From Klebsiella quasipneumoniae subsp. quasipneumoniae (lineage in GTDB: Bacteria > Pseudomonadota > Gammaproteobacteria > Enterobacterales > Enterobacteriaceae): 64,000 nucleotides of DNA. Where the stretch lies: contig NZ_CP084876.1 in the NCBI RefSeq assembly GCF_020525925.1, forward strand, positions 558,001 to 622,000, written 5' to 3'. The notes under the pieces are model-generated. The model was given only the letters and a program-made list of their open reading frames with translations. It was not told the origin of the DNA and searched no databases. The position numbers and the translations under genes were made by a program. This document shows, in pieces, positions 9,145 through 20,916 of the stretch. The first letter of the stretch is position 1; each line of letters begins with the position of its first letter.

Positions 9145-9774
9145 TCAGAATTTTTCAGGAAGTGAGGCAATGCTTTGTAAATAACCCCCCCGGGCAAAGG
9201 CAATATAACCGCCTTTCTTTAAGGCTGACAAGACATTAAGAATACTGCTGCGTGAGAGATGAGTCCGGTCCTGAATATATTCAAGAATAGATACGCGCTG
9301 TCGTGTCTCTTCAGTTAAGAGCATCATTTCCAGCAGATGGTTACGGATCACCGAATAGGTTCGCTGTTGCAATACCAAATCGTCACGATACACCATATAC
9401 GAGGTATGATAGGCCAGCAGGATTGTCACTTCTTCCCACAGATTATGCTGACGAAATAGCGCCGACGCCAGATCGTAGTCGATACGCAGCAGCTCGGATG
9501 AGACCTCTGCACGCAGGCTATGACTGCGGCTGGGCTGCAGCATTTCCGCCACGCCGAAAAGGTGGGGTTCATAGACGGTCACCATCAAGAGCCTGTCGGA
9601 ATTACGAATAATCGACAACTCGCCTTTTTTAAAAATAAAGAGCTGGGTTTTGCCTTTATATTCCCACGTGAGTCTTTTTCTGGCGATCGCGTTAACGGGC
9701 GTCGCGTGTGGCTCAAGCACATCGATCAATCGGTCAATGGCCTTCTGCGGCCTGATAGGCGGTTTAATATTCAT
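9145..9774 (-). CDS. Winged-helix transcriptional regulator, IprA (YaiV)-like
   Basis: 209 residues from the ATG at 9774 (MNIKPPIRP); a TTG at 9804 would add ten residues but has no better ribosome site. The N-terminal half is a cyclic-nucleotide-binding-like beta roll (FIFKKGELSIIRNSDRLLMVTV...LFGVAEML), and the C-terminal half is a winged helix (EYIQDRTHLSRSSILNVLSALKKGGYIAFARGGYL). The architecture and spacing resemble E. coli YaiV/IprA, an inhibitor of peroxide resistance, but identity looks moderate. It lies between argG and the YfaZ-like gene on the same strand and may control that gene. Confidence 0.75.
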   Translation of the reverse strand: MNIKPPIRPQKAIDRLIDVLEPHATPVNAIARKRLTWEYKGKTQLFIFKKGELSIIRNSDRLLMVTVYEPHLFGVAEMLQPSRSHSLRAEVSSELLRIDYDLASALFRQHNLWEEVTILLAYHTSYMVYRDDLVLQQRTYSVIRNHLLEMMLLTEETRQRVSILEYIQDRTHLSRSSILNVLSALKKGGYIAFARGGYLQSIASLPEKF

Positions 9775-9888
9775 GATGTTTATCACCAGATACGAATTAA
9801 TCAATTGAGGATATTATAGTCAACAATTTTGCTGACCAGGCGATAAGGAAATAATGCCTCTTTTCGAATTTTCTGGTGCAGACTGGTA

Positions 9889-9923
9889 ACAAAAAATAAA
9901 AAAGCCGGCGGAGAGCCGCCGGC
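9889..9923 (-). terminator. Intrinsic terminator of argG
   Basis: On the minus strand GCCGGCGGctctCCGCCGGC (9923-9904) is followed by TTTTTTATTTTTTG. It lies 24 nt after the argG stop. Confidence 0.9.
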
Positions 9924-9946
9924 AGAGAGCAAACATCGTCAGGCGA

Positions 9947-11329
<1,383 letters not shown>

Positions 11330-11341
11330 TCAACAACCTTA

Positions 11342-11377
11342 ACTGTATTTTTATGCATTAATTGTGAGTATTCATTT
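11342..11377 (-). promoter_or_regulatory. Probable ArgR operator region of argG
   Basis: TGTATTTTTATGCA at 11344-11357 resembles the ARG box TGAAT-N4-ATTCA (8 of 10 arm bases). It is followed by a second, weaker AT-rich half containing ATTCATT. Paired ARG boxes about 50-90 nt before argG are known in E. coli. Motif match is moderate. Confidence 0.45.
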
Positions 11378-11553
11378 AACCATCTTTTACTGGTGACAGG
11401 AAGGGCTTCATCATCTTTTTGCTAAAAAAGCCTGAAATACCAGCACAAACGGCAATCGGGGGCGATAAAATGCATGTTGACAAAATATACTAATTGTCGT
11501 TACAATTCATCCCGATTTTATGTCCCGTCTTCGGTACCAAATCCCAGCAGTAT

Positions 11554-11582
11554 TTGCGTCTTTTGCTCAAAAAGAGTAAAAT
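11554..11582 (+). promoter_or_regulatory. Sigma-70 promoter of the metY-rimP-nusA-infB operon
   Basis: TTGCGT at 11554-11559, a 17-nt spacer, then TAAAAT at 11577-11582; the tRNA begins 16 nt later. A second TTGACA at 11477 with TTACAA 17 nt on could be an additional upstream promoter. Between 11291 and 11553 I see only these promoter elements and the ArgR region. Confidence 0.75.
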
Positions 11583-11597
11583 ATGCCACGTTTCAGG

Positions 11598-11674
<77 letters not shown>

Positions 11675-11797
11675 CTTTCCCATTAAGTACTTTTTCAAAT
11701 ATACTGTGAGGACTAGGTGTCCTTCGTAGCCGAATTTGAAAGAATTCTTGCGGAAGGTGTTCCAGATCGCCATGGCGATCTCAGGGTTCAGTTATCT

Positions 11798-11826
11798 AAA
11801 GCCCCGATTTATCGGGGTTTTTTGTT
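11798..11826 (+). terminator. Leader terminator 1 between metY and rimP
   Basis: AAAGCCCCGAT pairs with ATCGGGGTTTTTTG, 125 nt after the tRNA. Intrinsic terminators in this leader are known in E. coli as the site where NusA feedback and CspA-family antitermination act. Confidence 0.85.
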
Positions 11827-11845
11827 ATCTGACTTCAGAATAACT

Positions 11846-11865
11846 GGGCTATACGCCCTTTTTTT
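11846..11865 (+). terminator. Leader terminator 2 between metY and rimP
   Basis: GGGC (11846-11849), a five-base loop, GCCC (11855-11858) and seven T. It is a weaker second hairpin 20 nt after the first, just before rimP. The tandem arrangement supports attenuation of the operon. Confidence 0.7.
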
Positions 11866-11882
11866 ATGTCTTGGGGGTGGGT

Positions 11883-12335
11883 TTGTCCACATTAGAGCAA
11901 AAATTGACAGAGATGCTCACTGCGCCGGTTGAAGCGCTTGGCTTTGAGCTGGTCGGCATCGAATTTATTCGCGGTCGCACATCCACACTGCGCATCTATA
12001 TTGATAGTGAAGATGGCATCAACGTTGATGATTGTGCTGATGTGAGCCACCAGGTAAGCGCCGTCATGGATGTCGAAGACCCGATCACTGTCGCTTACAA
12101 CCTGGAAGTCTCTTCGCCTGGTCTCGACCGTCCGATGTTCACCGCCGAACACTATCAACGTTTCACTGGCGAAGAAGTTGCGCTGGTGCTGCGCATGGCG
12201 GTTCAGAACCGTCGCAAATGGCAGGGCATTATCAAAGCGGTAGACGGTGAAATGATCACGGTAACCGTCGAAGGCAAAGATGAAGTGTTCGCGCTGAGTA
12301 ACATCCAGAAGGCGAACCTGGTTCCCCACTTTTAA
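11883..12335 (+). CDS. rimP: Ribosome maturation factor RimP
   Basis: Needed for 30S maturation. The 150 residues from a TTG at 11883 ([11 protein letters not shown]) match E. coli RimP, which also uses a non-ATG start. A GGGGGTGGG stretch just upstream serves as ribosome site. Conserved features are the GFELVGIEF strand, the [16 protein letters not shown] region and the VSSPGLDRP motif before the C-terminal SH3-like domain. It is the first protein gene of the nusA operon, reached only by read-through of two leader terminators. Confidence 0.96.
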   Translation: MSTLEQKLTEMLTAPVEALGFELVGIEFIRGRTSTLRIYIDSEDGINVDDCADVSHQVSAVMDVEDPITVAYNLEVSSPGLDRPMFTAEHYQRFTGEEVALVLRMAVQNRRKWQGIIKAVDGEMITVTVEGKDEVFALSNIQKANLVPHF

Positions 12336-12362
12336 CAGTCTGGATTGAGGTGAAAGGCCCCG

Positions 12363-13850
12363 ATGAACAAAGAAATTTTGGCTGTTGTTGAAGCCGTTTC
12401 CAACGAAAAAGCGCTGCCGCGTGAGAAAATTTTCGAAGCGCTGGAAAGCGCGCTGGCAACGGCCACCAAGAAAAAATACGAACAAGAGATCGACGTTCGC
12501 GTTGAAATCGACCGCAAGAGCGGCGATTTCGACACTTTCCGTCGCTGGCTGGTTGTAGAAGAAGTCACCCAGCCGACGCGCGAGATCACGCTGGAAGCCG
12601 CGCGTTTCGAAGATGAAAGCATGAACGTCGGCGACTACGTCGAAGATCAGATTGAATCTGTCACCTTCGACCGCATCACCACCCAGACCGCTAAACAGGT
12701 TATCGTGCAGAAAGTTCGCGAAGCCGAGCGCGCGATGGTGGTCGATCAGTTCCGCGAGCACGAAGGTGAGATCATCACCGGCGTGGTGAAAAAAGTGAAC
12801 CGCGACAACATCACTCTGGATCTGGGCAACAACGCTGAAGCCGTGATCCTGCGTGAAGATATGCTGCCGCGTGAAAACTTCCGTCCGGGCGACCGCATTC
12901 GCGGCGTACTGTACGCCGTCCGTCCGGAAGCGCGTGGCGCCCAGCTGTTCGTGACCCGTTCCAAACCTGAGATGCTGATCGAACTGTTCCGCATCGAAGT
13001 GCCGGAAATCGGTGAAGAAGTGCTGGAGATCAAAGCGGCAGCTCGCGATCCGGGCTCTCGTGCCAAAATCGCGGTGAAAACCAACGACAAGCGTATCGAC
13101 CCGGTTGGCGCTTGCGTCGGTATGCGCGGCGCGCGCGTGCAGGCGGTATCCACCGAGCTGGGCGGCGAGCGTATCGATATCGTCCTCTGGGATGATAACC
13201 CGGCGCAGTTCGTGATTAACGCTATGGCGCCGGCAGACGTCGCGTCCATCGTGGTGGATGAAGATAAACACACCATGGATATCGCGGTAGAAGCGGGCAA
13301 CCTGGCGCAGGCGATTGGCCGTAACGGTCAGAACGTCCGCCTGGCCTCGCAGCTTAGCGGCTGGGAACTCAACGTGATGACCGTTGACGATCTGCAGGCT
13401 AAGCACCAGGCGGAAGCGCATGCCGCTATCGATACCTTCACCAAATATCTCGATATTGATGAAGATTTCGCGACAGTGCTGGTTGAAGAAGGCTTCTCCT
13501 CACTGGAAGAGCTGGCCTATGTGCCGATGAAAGAACTGCTGGAAATCGACGGTCTGGATGAAGCCACCGTTGAAGCACTTCGTGAGCGTGCGAAAAACGC
13601 ACTGACTACGCTGGCGCTGGCTCAGGAAGAAAGCCTGGGAGATAACAAACCTGCCGATGATCTGTTGAATCTCGAAGGTCTGGATCGTGCCCTGGCATTC
13701 AAACTGGCTGCCCGTGGTGTTTGTACGCTGGAAGATCTCGCCGAGCAGGGCGTTGATGACCTGGCTGATATCGAAGGGATGACCGACGAGAAAGCTGGCG
13801 AGCTCATCATGGCCGCTCGCAACATTTGTTGGTTCGGCGACGAAGCGTAA
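12363..13850 (+). CDS. nusA: Transcription termination/antitermination factor NusA
   Basis: Binds RNA polymerase and nascent RNA to modulate pausing, termination and lambda N-type antitermination. The 495 residues contain the N-terminal polymerase-binding domain, an S1 domain (about 135-200), two KH domains ([12 protein letters not shown] and [13 protein letters not shown]) and two acidic C-terminal repeats (SLEELAYVP..., TLEDLAEQG...) that contact the alpha subunit. The start is 27 nt after rimP. It probably autoregulates through the leader terminators. Confidence 0.98.
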   Translation: MNKEILAVVEAVSNEKALPREKIFEALESALATATKKKYEQEIDVRVEIDRKSGDFDTFRRWLVVEEVTQPTREITLEAARFEDESMNVGDYVEDQIESVTFDRITTQTAKQVIVQKVREAERAMVVDQFREHEGEIITGVVKKVNRDNITLDLGNNAEAVILREDMLPRENFRPGDRIRGVLYAVRPEARGAQLFVTRSKPEMLIELFRIEVPEIGEEVLEIKAAARDPGSRAKIAVKTNDKRIDPVGACVGMRGARVQAVSTELGGERIDIVLWDDNPAQFVINAMAPADVASIVVDEDKHTMDIAVEAGNLAQAIGRNGQNVRLASQLSGWELNVMTVDDLQAKHQAEAHAAIDTFTKYLDIDEDFATVLVEEGFSSLEELAYVPMKELLEIDGLDEATVEALRERAKNALTTLALAQEESLGDNKPADDLLNLEGLDRALAFKLAARGVCTLEDLAEQGVDDLADIEGMTDEKAGELIMAARNICWFGDEA

Positions 13851-13874
13851 TAAACTGTAGCAGGAAGGAACAGC

Positions 13875-16565
13875 ATGACAGATGTGACTATTAAAGCGCT
13901 GGCCTCAGAGATTCAGACCTCTGTGGATCGCCTGATACAGCAATTTGCTGACGCAGGCATCCGCAAAACGGTTGATGATTCTGTGACCTCGCAAGAGAAA
14001 CAAACTTTGTTGACGCACCTGAACCGTGAGCACGGTTCGGCGCCAGACAAGCTGACGTTACAGCGTAAGACGCGCAGTACGTTGAATATTCCAGGTACCG
14101 GTGGAAAGAGTAAATCGGTACAAATCGAAGTCCGCAAGAAACGCACCTTTGTGAAACGCGATCCGCAAGAGGCTGAACGCCTGGCCGCGGAAGAGCAGGC
14201 GCAGCGTGAAGCGGAAGAGCAGGCCCGTCGTGAAGCTGAAGAAGCAGCGAAACGCGAGGCGCAATTAAAAGCTGAACGTGAGGCCGCAGAACAAGCTAAA
14301 CGTGAAGTCGCTGATAAAGCGAAACGTGAAGCTGCGGAAAAAGACAAAGTGAGCAATCAACATACCGACGAAATGACCAAAACCGCCCAGGCTGAAAAGA
14401 TCCGTCGCGAGAACGAAGCCGCGGAACTGAAGCGCAAATCGGAAGAAGAAGCACGCCGCAAACTTGAAGAAGAAGCGCGCCGTGTAGCGGAAGAAGCACG
14501 CCGTATGGCAGAAGAAAACGAAAAAAATTGGTCTGAAACTTCAGACAGCCCGGAAGACACAAGCGACTATCACGTCACCACGTCACAGCATGCTCGTCAG
14601 GCTGAAGATGATAACGATCGTGAAGTCGAAGGCGGCCGCAGCCGCAGCCGTAGCAGCAAAGCGGCGCGTCCGGCGAAGAAAGGCAACAAACACGCTGAAT
14701 CTAAAGCCGATCGTGAAGAAGCCCGTGCGGCCGTTCGCGGCGGCAAAGGCGGTAAGCACCGTAAAGGTTCCGCTCTGCAGCAGGGCTTCCAGAAGCCGGC
14801 GCAGGCCGTTAACCGTGATGTCGTGATCGGCGAAACCATCACCGTTGGCGAACTGGCTAACAAGATGGCGGTGAAAGGTTCGCAGGTCATCAAAGCGATG
14901 ATGAAGCTGGGCGCCATGGCGACCATCAACCAGGTCATCGACCAGGAAACCGCACAGCTGGTTGCCGAAGAGATGGGCCACAAAGTTATCCTGCGTCGTG
15001 AAAACGAGCTGGAAGAAGCGGTAATGAGCGATCGTGACACCGGCGCGGCGGCTGAACCGCGCGCACCGGTTGTGACCATCATGGGTCACGTTGACCACGG
15101 TAAAACCTCGCTGCTGGACTACATCCGTTCCACTAAGGTTGCTTCCGGCGAAGCGGGTGGTATTACCCAGCACATCGGTGCTTACCATGTAGAAACCGAC
15201 AACGGCATGATCACCTTCCTGGATACCCCGGGCCACGCCGCGTTTACCTCCATGCGTGCTCGTGGTGCGCAGGCGACGGATATCGTGGTTCTGGTGGTGG
15301 CGGCAGACGACGGCGTGATGCCGCAGACTATCGAAGCTATCCAGCACGCCAAAGCGGCGCAGGTGCCGGTGGTGGTTGCGGTGAACAAGATCGATAAGCC
15401 TGAAGCCGATCCGGACCGTGTGAAGAACGAACTGTCCCAGTACGGCATCCTGCCGGAAGAGTGGGGCGGCGAGAGCCAGTTCGTCCACGTCTCCGCGAAA
15501 GCCGGTACCGGTATCGACGACCTGCTGGACGCGATCCTGCTGCAGGCTGAAGTACTCGAGCTGAAAGCGGTCCGTAACGGGATGGCGAGCGGCGCGGTGA
15601 TCGAATCCTTCCTTGATAAAGGTCGTGGTCCGGTCGCTACCGTTCTGGTTCGCGAAGGTACTCTGCACAAGGGCGATATCGTTCTGTGCGGCTTCGAATA
15701 CGGTCGTGTGCGTGCGATGCGTGACGAACTGGGTCGCGAAGTGCTGGAAGCGGGTCCGTCTATTCCGGTGGAAATCCTCGGCCTGTCCGGTGTGCCGGCT
15801 GCCGGTGATGAAGTGACCGTGGTTCGTGACGAGAAAAAAGCGCGTGAAGTGGCGCTGTATCGTCAGGGCAAATTCCGTGAAGTTAAGCTGGCGCGTCAGC
15901 AGAAATCTAAACTGGAAAACATGTTCGCTAACATGACCGAAGGCGAAGTTCACGAAGTGAACATCGTGCTGAAAGCGGACGTACAGGGTTCTGTCGAAGC
16001 GATTTCCGATTCCTTACTGAAACTGTCTACCGACGAAGTGAAAGTGAAGATCATCGGTTCCGGCGTAGGTGGTATCACCGAAACCGACGCCACCCTGGCT
16101 GCAGCATCCAACGCGATTCTGGTTGGCTTCAACGTTCGTGCCGATGCCTCTGCACGTAAAGTTATCGAAGCGGAAAGCCTGGATCTGCGTTACTACTCCG
16201 TCATCTATAACCTGATCGACGAAGTGAAAGCGGCGATGAGCGGCATGCTGTCTCCGGAACTGAAACAGCAGATCATCGGTCTGGCTGAAGTGCGTGATGT
16301 CTTTAAATCGCCGAAATTCGGCGCCATCGCGGGCTGTATGGTTACCGAAGGGACGATCAAACGTCACAACCCAATCCGCGTGCTGCGTGACAACGTGGTT
16401 ATCTATGAAGGCGAGCTGGAATCCCTGCGCCGCTTCAAAGATGACGTTAACGAAGTCCGTAACGGCATGGAATGTGGTATCGGTGTGAAGAACTACAACG
16501 ACGTTCGCGTTGGCGATATGATCGAAGTGTTCGAAATCATCGAAATCCAGCGTAGCATCGATTAA
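13875..16565 (+). CDS. infB: Translation initiation factor IF-2
   Basis: GTPase that places fMet-tRNA on the 30S subunit. The 896 residues comprise an N-terminal helical domain, a long Ala/Arg/Glu-rich charged linker (about 95-220), a second IF2-N domain, then the G domain with [16 protein letters not shown] and NKID, and the C-terminal tRNA-binding domains. In-frame GTG at 14349 (codon 159) and ATG at 14373 (codon 167) occupy the places of the internal starts that give the shorter IF2-2/IF2-3 forms in E. coli. Lies 24 nt after nusA. Confidence 0.98.
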   Translation: MTDVTIKALASEIQTSVDRLIQQFADAGIRKTVDDSVTSQEKQTLLTHLNREHGSAPDKLTLQRKTRSTLNIPGTGGKSKSVQIEVRKKRTFVKRDPQEAERLAAEEQAQREAEEQARREAEEAAKREAQLKAEREAAEQAKREVADKAKREAAEKDKVSNQHTDEMTKTAQAEKIRRENEAAELKRKSEEEARRKLEEEARRVAEEARRMAEENEKNWSETSDSPEDTSDYHVTTSQHARQAEDDNDREVEGGRSRSRSSKAARPAKKGNKHAESKADREEARAAVRGGKGGKHRKGSALQQGFQKPAQAVNRDVVIGETITVGELANKMAVKGSQVIKAMMKLGAMATINQVIDQETAQLVAEEMGHKVILRRENELEEAVMSDRDTGAAAEPRAPVVTIMGHVDHGKTSLLDYIRSTKVASGEAGGITQHIGAYHVETDNGMITFLDTPGHAAFTSMRARGAQATDIVVLVVAADDGVMPQTIEAIQHAKAAQVPVVVAVNKIDKPEADPDRVKNELSQYGILPEEWGGESQFVHVSAKAGTGIDDLLDAILLQAEVLELKAVRNGMASGAVIESFLDKGRGPVATVLVREGTLHKGDIVLCGFEYGRVRAMRDELGREVLEAGPSIPVEILGLSGVPAAGDEVTVVRDEKKAREVALYRQGKFREVKLARQQKSKLENMFANMTEGEVHEVNIVLKADVQGSVEAISDSLLKLSTDEVKVKIIGSGVGGITETDATLAAASNAILVGFNVRADASARKVIEAESLDLRYYSVIYNLIDEVKAAMSGMLSPELKQQIIGLAEVRDVFKSPKFGAIAGCMVTEGTIKRHNPIRVLRDNVVIYEGELESLRRFKDDVNEVRNGMECGIGVKNYNDVRVGDMIEVFEIIEIQRSID

Positions 16566-16580
16566 TCATCGGATGGCTAA

Positions 16581-16610
16581 GCCGCCGGGGAAGCGAAGCG
16601 CCACCCGGCA
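16581..16610. repeat. REP-like palindrome between infB and rbfA
   Basis: GCCGCCGGGG-AAGCGAAGCG-CCACCCGGC folds as an imperfect stem with GCTTCGC-type centre, the form of Klebsiella REP elements. It lies in the 100-nt infB-rbfA gap just before a terminator. Confidence 0.6.
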
Positions 16611-16617
16611 ATCATTT

Positions 16618-16645
16618 TAAAAAGGGGCTTTAGGCCCCTTTTTTG
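16618..16645 (+). terminator. Intrinsic terminator between infB and rbfA
   Basis: AAAAAGGGGC pairs with GCCCCTTTTTT around TTTAG. rbfA starts 23 nt later, so rbfA-truB expression needs read-through or its own promoter. Confidence 0.85.
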
Positions 16646-16667
16646 TCTTTATTCTGGAGAATTTATT

Positions 16668-17069
16668 ATGGCGAAAGAATTTGGTCGCCCGCAGCGCGTG
16701 GCCCAGGAGATGCAAAAAGAGATTGCTATCATCCTGCAGCGTGAAATTAAAGATCCGCGTCTGGGCATGATGACCACCGTTTCCGGTGTGGAAATGTCCC
16801 GTGACCTGGCCTATGCCAAGGTGTATGTCACCTTCCTCAACGACAAAGATGAAGCCGCGGTGAAAGCGGGCATCAAAGCGCTGCAGGAAGCCTCTGGCTT
16901 TATCCGCTCTCTGCTGGGGAAAGCGATGCGCCTGCGCATCGTGCCGGAGCTGACCTTCTTCTACGACAACTCACTGGTGGAAGGGATGCGTATGTCCAAC
17001 CTGGTCACCAGCGTGGTGAAACACGACGATGAGCGTCGTGTGAACCCGGACGACAGCAAGGAGGACTGA
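16668..17069 (+). CDS. rbfA: 30S ribosome-binding factor RbfA
   Basis: Cold-shock assembly factor that binds the 5' helix region of 16S rRNA. The 133 residues form a KH-like fold. Conserved N-terminal [25 protein letters not shown] and central [14 protein letters not shown] match the family. Stop and truB start overlap (TGATG), indicating coupled translation. Confidence 0.98.
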   Translation: MAKEFGRPQRVAQEMQKEIAIILQREIKDPRLGMMTTVSGVEMSRDLAYAKVYVTFLNDKDEAAVKAGIKALQEASGFIRSLLGKAMRLRIVPELTFFYDNSLVEGMRMSNLVTSVVKHDDERRVNPDDSKED

Positions 17070-18013
17070 TGAGTCGTCCTCGTCGTCGCGGCCGCGACGT
17101 GCACGGCGTATTGCTGCTGGATAAGCCTCAGGGCGCCTCCAGCAACGATGTGCTGCAGAAAGTAAAGCGTATATATAACGCCAACCGCGCCGGACACACC
17201 GGCGCGCTGGATCCGCTGGCGACCGGTATGCTGCCGATCTGCCTTGGCGAAGCGACCAAGTTTTCCCAATACCTGCTGGACTCCGATAAGCGCTACCGCG
17301 TGATAGCTAAACTTGGCCAGCGCACCGATACCTCCGATGCCGATGGCCAGGTGGTGGAAGAGCGCCCGCTGACCTTTAGCGACGAACAGCTGGCGGCGGC
17401 GCTGGACAGCTTCCGCGGCGAGACGCAGCAGGTGCCGTCGATGTATTCGGCGCTGAAATATCAGGGCAAGAAGCTGTACGAATATGCCCGTCAGGGGATT
17501 GAGGTCCCGCGTGAAGCTCGGCCGATTACCGTTTATGAGCTGCTGTTTATTCGCCATGAAGGCGATGAACTGGAGCTGGAGATCCACTGCTCGAAAGGCA
17601 CCTACATCCGGACGATTATCGATGATTTAGGTGAGAAGCTCGGCTGCGGCGCGCACGTGATTTTCCTGCGTCGCCTGGCGGTGAGCAAATACCCGGTTGA
17701 GCGGATGGTGACCCTCGAGCAGCTGCAGGCGCTGGTCGATCAGGCGGCGGCGCAGGATATTCCTGCCGCGCAGCTGCTCGATCCGCTGCTGATGCCCATG
17801 GACAGCCCGGCGTCGGACTATCCGCTGGTGACGATCCCGGAGACCTCCGCGGTCTACTTTAAAAACGGCAACCCGGTACGTCAGTCAGGCGCGCCGCTTA
17901 ACGGGCTGGTGCGGGTGATGGAAAGCGAATCCGGCAAGTTTCTCGGCATGGGCGAAATTGACGAGGAAGGCCGCGTGGCGCCGCGTCGTCTGGTGGTGGA
18001 ATACCCGGCGTAA
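17069..18013 (+). CDS. truB: tRNA pseudouridine-55 synthase TruB
   Basis: Makes pseudouridine 55 in the T loop of tRNAs. The 314 residues contain the catalytic motif [11 protein letters not shown] with Asp48, the KRYRV and [12 protein letters not shown] segments, and a C-terminal PUA domain ending RRLVVEYPA. The start codon shares bases with the rbfA stop. Confidence 0.98.
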   Translation: MSRPRRRGRDVHGVLLLDKPQGASSNDVLQKVKRIYNANRAGHTGALDPLATGMLPICLGEATKFSQYLLDSDKRYRVIAKLGQRTDTSDADGQVVEERPLTFSDEQLAAALDSFRGETQQVPSMYSALKYQGKKLYEYARQGIEVPREARPITVYELLFIRHEGDELELEIHCSKGTYIRTIIDDLGEKLGCGAHVIFLRRLAVSKYPVERMVTLEQLQALVDQAAAQDIPAAQLLDPLLMPMDSPASDYPLVTIPETSAVYFKNGNPVRQSGAPLNGLVRVMESESGKFLGMGEIDEEGRVAPRRLVVEYPA

Positions 18014-18022
18014 GCGCTTTTC

Positions 18023-18051
18023 TTGCGATAAAAGCCTGCTACGAGTAGAAT
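18023..18051 (+). promoter_or_regulatory. Sigma-70 promoter of rpsO
   Basis: TTGCGA at 18023-18028, a 17-nt spacer, TAGAAT at 18046-18051. It matches the known position of the rpsO P1 promoter just after truB in E. coli. The roughly 100-nt leader up to the ATG is the region where S15 binds a pseudoknot to repress its own translation in E. coli. Confidence 0.75.
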
Positions 18052-18145
18052 ATCGCCGCTTAACGTCCGCTAAAGTGTTTTAACATTTTCGGGCGTTGCA
18101 TCAGGGGTCGCTGAATTAGAGATCGGCACCCTTTCTTTCTTTTAA

Positions 18146-18430
<285 letters not shown>

Positions 18431-18445
18431 TTCTGCGAGTTTCAG

Positions 18446-18472
18446 AAAAAGGGGCCTGACGGCCCCTTTTTT
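18446..18472 (+). terminator. Intrinsic terminator of rpsO
   Basis: AAAAAGGGGCC pairs with GGCCCCTTTTTT around TGAC. Its symmetry also gives a minus-strand T run, suiting it to end an antisense transcript from the rpsO-pnp gap. Confidence 0.9.
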
Positions 18473-18538
18473 CGACCGGGCGGCAGCAATTCATTCAAAA
18501 CTCATGTATTGTTGCTAGTAATGATCTTCATGCAGAGG

Positions 18539-18600
18539 TTCGCGCGGCTAATGAGAGGCTTCATCCGCAGGGGCGGGTAAAGGTTGTCATTAGTCGCGAG
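18539..18600 (+). promoter_or_regulatory. RNase III-type stem in the pnp leader
   Basis: TTCGCGCGGCTAATGA (18539-18554) pairs with TCATTAGTCGCGAG (18587-18600), allowing a two-base bulge, and encloses a smaller hairpin. In E. coli RNase III cuts such a stem in the pnp leader and PNPase then degrades the duplex, giving autoregulation. Structure seen; function from E. coli. Confidence 0.7.
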
Positions 18601-18672
18601 GATGCAGAGGATCGGGTCAATAGACGCTATGTCGTAGATATGGCGTGATTTATAGATAAAAAGGATAGAATT

Positions 18673-20808
18673 TTGCTTAATCCGATCGTTCGTAAATTCC
18701 AGTACGGCCAGCATACCGTGACCCTGGAAACCGGCATGATGGCGCGCCAGGCAACGGCCGCTGTGATGGTTAGCATGGATGACACTGCGGTATTCGTGAC
18801 CGTTGTGGGCCAGAAAAAAGCGAAGCCAGGCCAGGACTTTTTCCCGCTGACGGTTAACTACCAGGAGCGTACCTACGCTGCCGGTAAAATCCCGGGTGGT
18901 TTCTTCCGTCGTGAAGGCCGCCCAAGCGAAGGCGAAACCCTGATCGCGCGTCTGATTGACCGCCCGGTTCGCCCGCTGTTCCCGGAAGGCTTCGTTAACG
19001 AAGTTCAGGTTATCGCCACCGTGGTTTCCGTTAACCCGCAGGTTAACCCGGATATCGTCGCGATGATCGGCGCTTCCGCAGCGCTGTCCCTGTCTGGTAT
19101 TCCGTTCAATGGCCCAATCGGCGCCGCGCGCGTGGGTTACATCAACGACCAGTACGTACTGAACCCAACCCAGGAAGAGCTGAAGTCCAGCAAACTGGAT
19201 CTGGTGGTTGCCGGTACCGAAGCGGCCGTGCTGATGGTGGAATCCGAAGCGGAACTGTTGAGCGAAGACCAGATGCTGGGCGCGGTGGTCTTTGGCCACG
19301 AGCAGCAGCAGATTGTTATTCAGAACATCAACGACCTGGTGAAAGAAGCCGGTAAACCGCGTTGGGACTGGCAGCCGGAAGCCGTCAACGAAGCGCTGAA
19401 CGCGCGCGTGGCTGCGCTGGCTGAATCCCGCCTGAGCGATGCTTACCGTATCACCGACAAACAAGAGCGTTACGCTCAGGTTGATGTGATCAAATCTGAA
19501 ACCATCGCTACGCTGGTTGCAGAAGATGAAACCCTGGACGCTAACGAACTGGGTGAAATCCTGCACGCTATCGAGAAAAACGTGGTTCGTAGCCGCGTGC
19601 TGGCCGGTGAGCCGCGTATCGATGGCCGCGAAAAAGATATGATCCGTGGTCTGGACGTTCGTACCGGCGTTCTGCCGCGTACTCACGGTTCCGCACTGTT
19701 CACCCGTGGCGAAACGCAGGCGCTGGTTACCGCGACTCTGGGTACCGCACGCGATGCGCAGAACATCGACGAACTGATGGGCGAGCGTACCGACTCCTTC
19801 CTGTTCCACTACAACTTCCCTCCGTACTCCGTAGGCGAAACTGGCATGGTGGGGTCTCCGAAGCGTCGTGAAATCGGTCACGGTCGTCTGGCTAAGCGCG
19901 GCGTTCTGGCCGTGATGCCGACTATCGACGAATTCCCGTACACCGTTCGCGTGGTGTCTGAAATCACCGAATCCAACGGCTCTTCTTCCATGGCTTCCGT
20001 CTGTGGTGCCTCTCTGGCGCTGATGGACGCTGGTGTGCCGGTGAAAGCCGCCGTGGCGGGTATCGCCATGGGCCTGGTGAAAGAAGGCGACAACTTCGTC
20101 GTGCTGTCTGACATCCTCGGTGACGAAGACCACCTTGGCGATATGGACTTCAAAGTAGCGGGTTCCCGCGACGGTATCTCTGCGCTGCAGATGGATATCA
20201 AAATTGAAGGTATCACCAAAGAAATCATGCAGGTTGCATTGAACCAGGCTAAAGGTGCGCGTCTGCACATCCTGGGCGTGATGGAGCAGGCGATTAACGC
20301 GCCGCGCGGCGACATCTCTGAATTCGCACCGCGTATCCACACCATCAAGATCAACCCGGACAAGATCAAAGACGTTATCGGTAAAGGCGGTTCTGTTATC
20401 CGTGCCCTGACCGAAGAGACCGGCACCACCATCGAAATCGAAGATGACGGTACCGTGAAGATCGCAGCGACCGACGGCGACAAAGCACAACATGCTATCC
20501 GTCGTATCGAAGAGATCACCGCTGAGATCGAAGTTGGCCGTATCTACAATGGTAAAGTGACCCGTATCGTTGACTTTGGCGCGTTCGTTGCCATCGGCGG
20601 CGGTAAAGAAGGTCTGGTTCACATCTCGCAGATCGCCGACAAGCGCGTTGAGAAAGTGACTGACTACCTGCAGATGGGTCAGGAAGTACCGGTTAAGGTT
20701 CTGGAAGTTGACCGCCAGGGCCGTGTCCGTCTGAGCATCAAAGAAGCAACTGAACAGACTCCGTCTGCCGCAGCGCCGGAAGTTCCGGCTGCCGAGCAGG
20801 GCGAGTAA
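18673..20808 (+). CDS. pnp: Polyribonucleotide nucleotidyltransferase (PNPase)
   Basis: Phosphorolytic 3'-5' exoribonuclease and degradosome component. The start is TTG (MLNPIVRKF), as in E. coli; 711 residues. Two RNase PH domains (about 1-140 and 310-540) flank a helical domain. The catalytic core includes [12 protein letters not shown] and the [13 protein letters not shown] loop. A KH domain with [11 protein letters not shown] and an S1 domain ([19 protein letters not shown]) follow, then a Pro/Ala tail. A rare start codon plus the RNase III stem upstream both fit its known low, feedback-controlled expression. Confidence 0.98.
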   Translation: MLNPIVRKFQYGQHTVTLETGMMARQATAAVMVSMDDTAVFVTVVGQKKAKPGQDFFPLTVNYQERTYAAGKIPGGFFRREGRPSEGETLIARLIDRPVRPLFPEGFVNEVQVIATVVSVNPQVNPDIVAMIGASAALSLSGIPFNGPIGAARVGYINDQYVLNPTQEELKSSKLDLVVAGTEAAVLMVESEAELLSEDQMLGAVVFGHEQQQIVIQNINDLVKEAGKPRWDWQPEAVNEALNARVAALAESRLSDAYRITDKQERYAQVDVIKSETIATLVAEDETLDANELGEILHAIEKNVVRSRVLAGEPRIDGREKDMIRGLDVRTGVLPRTHGSALFTRGETQALVTATLGTARDAQNIDELMGERTDSFLFHYNFPPYSVGETGMVGSPKRREIGHGRLAKRGVLAVMPTIDEFPYTVRVVSEITESNGSSSMASVCGASLALMDAGVPVKAAVAGIAMGLVKEGDNFVVLSDILGDEDHLGDMDFKVAGSRDGISALQMDIKIEGITKEIMQVALNQAKGARLHILGVMEQAINAPRGDISEFAPRIHTIKINPDKIKDVIGKGGSVIRALTEETGTTIEIEDDGTVKIAATDGDKAQHAIRRIEEITAEIEVGRIYNGKVTRIVDFGAFVAIGGGKEGLVHISQIADKRVEKVTDYLQMGQEVPVKVLEVDRQGRVRLSIKEATEQTPSAAAPEVPAAEQGE

Positions 20809-20819
20809 GGTTGCCGTTA

Positions 20820-20846
20820 GCCCTCCGCTTTTGCGGAGGGCGTTTT
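20820..20846 (+). terminator. Intrinsic terminator-like hairpin after pnp
   Basis: Perfect nine-pair stem GCCCTCCGC/GCGGAGGGC around TTTT, followed by GTTTTA. The T run is short, so termination may be partial before nlpI. Confidence 0.75.
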
Positions 20847-20916
20847 ACGGGCAGGACGCCTCGTTTGCAGCCGGGGAACAGGACGTTCATCCAATCGTTG
20901 TCTTCGGGAGTGGGAA

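Larger units (their letters stand above)
18446..18640 (-). ncRNA. psrO: Candidate SraG/PsrO-type small RNA opposite the rpsO-pnp gap
   Basis: In E. coli the small RNA SraG (PsrO) is transcribed from the strand opposite pnp and rpsO in this gap. Here the gap has conserved length and the rpsO terminator can act on the minus strand. I did not find a convincing minus-strand promoter (TTGACC at 18621-18616 has a poorly spaced partner), so the 5' end is a guess. Confidence 0.35.

Noticed and set aside
11892..16367. Long minus-strand frames antisense to rimP-nusA and infB
   Set aside because: Same reason: mirror frames of highly expressed genes with strong codon bias.
18502..20622. 706-codon open frame antisense to pnp
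   Set aside because: Low-complexity antisense translation of pnp with no domain and no ribosome site.
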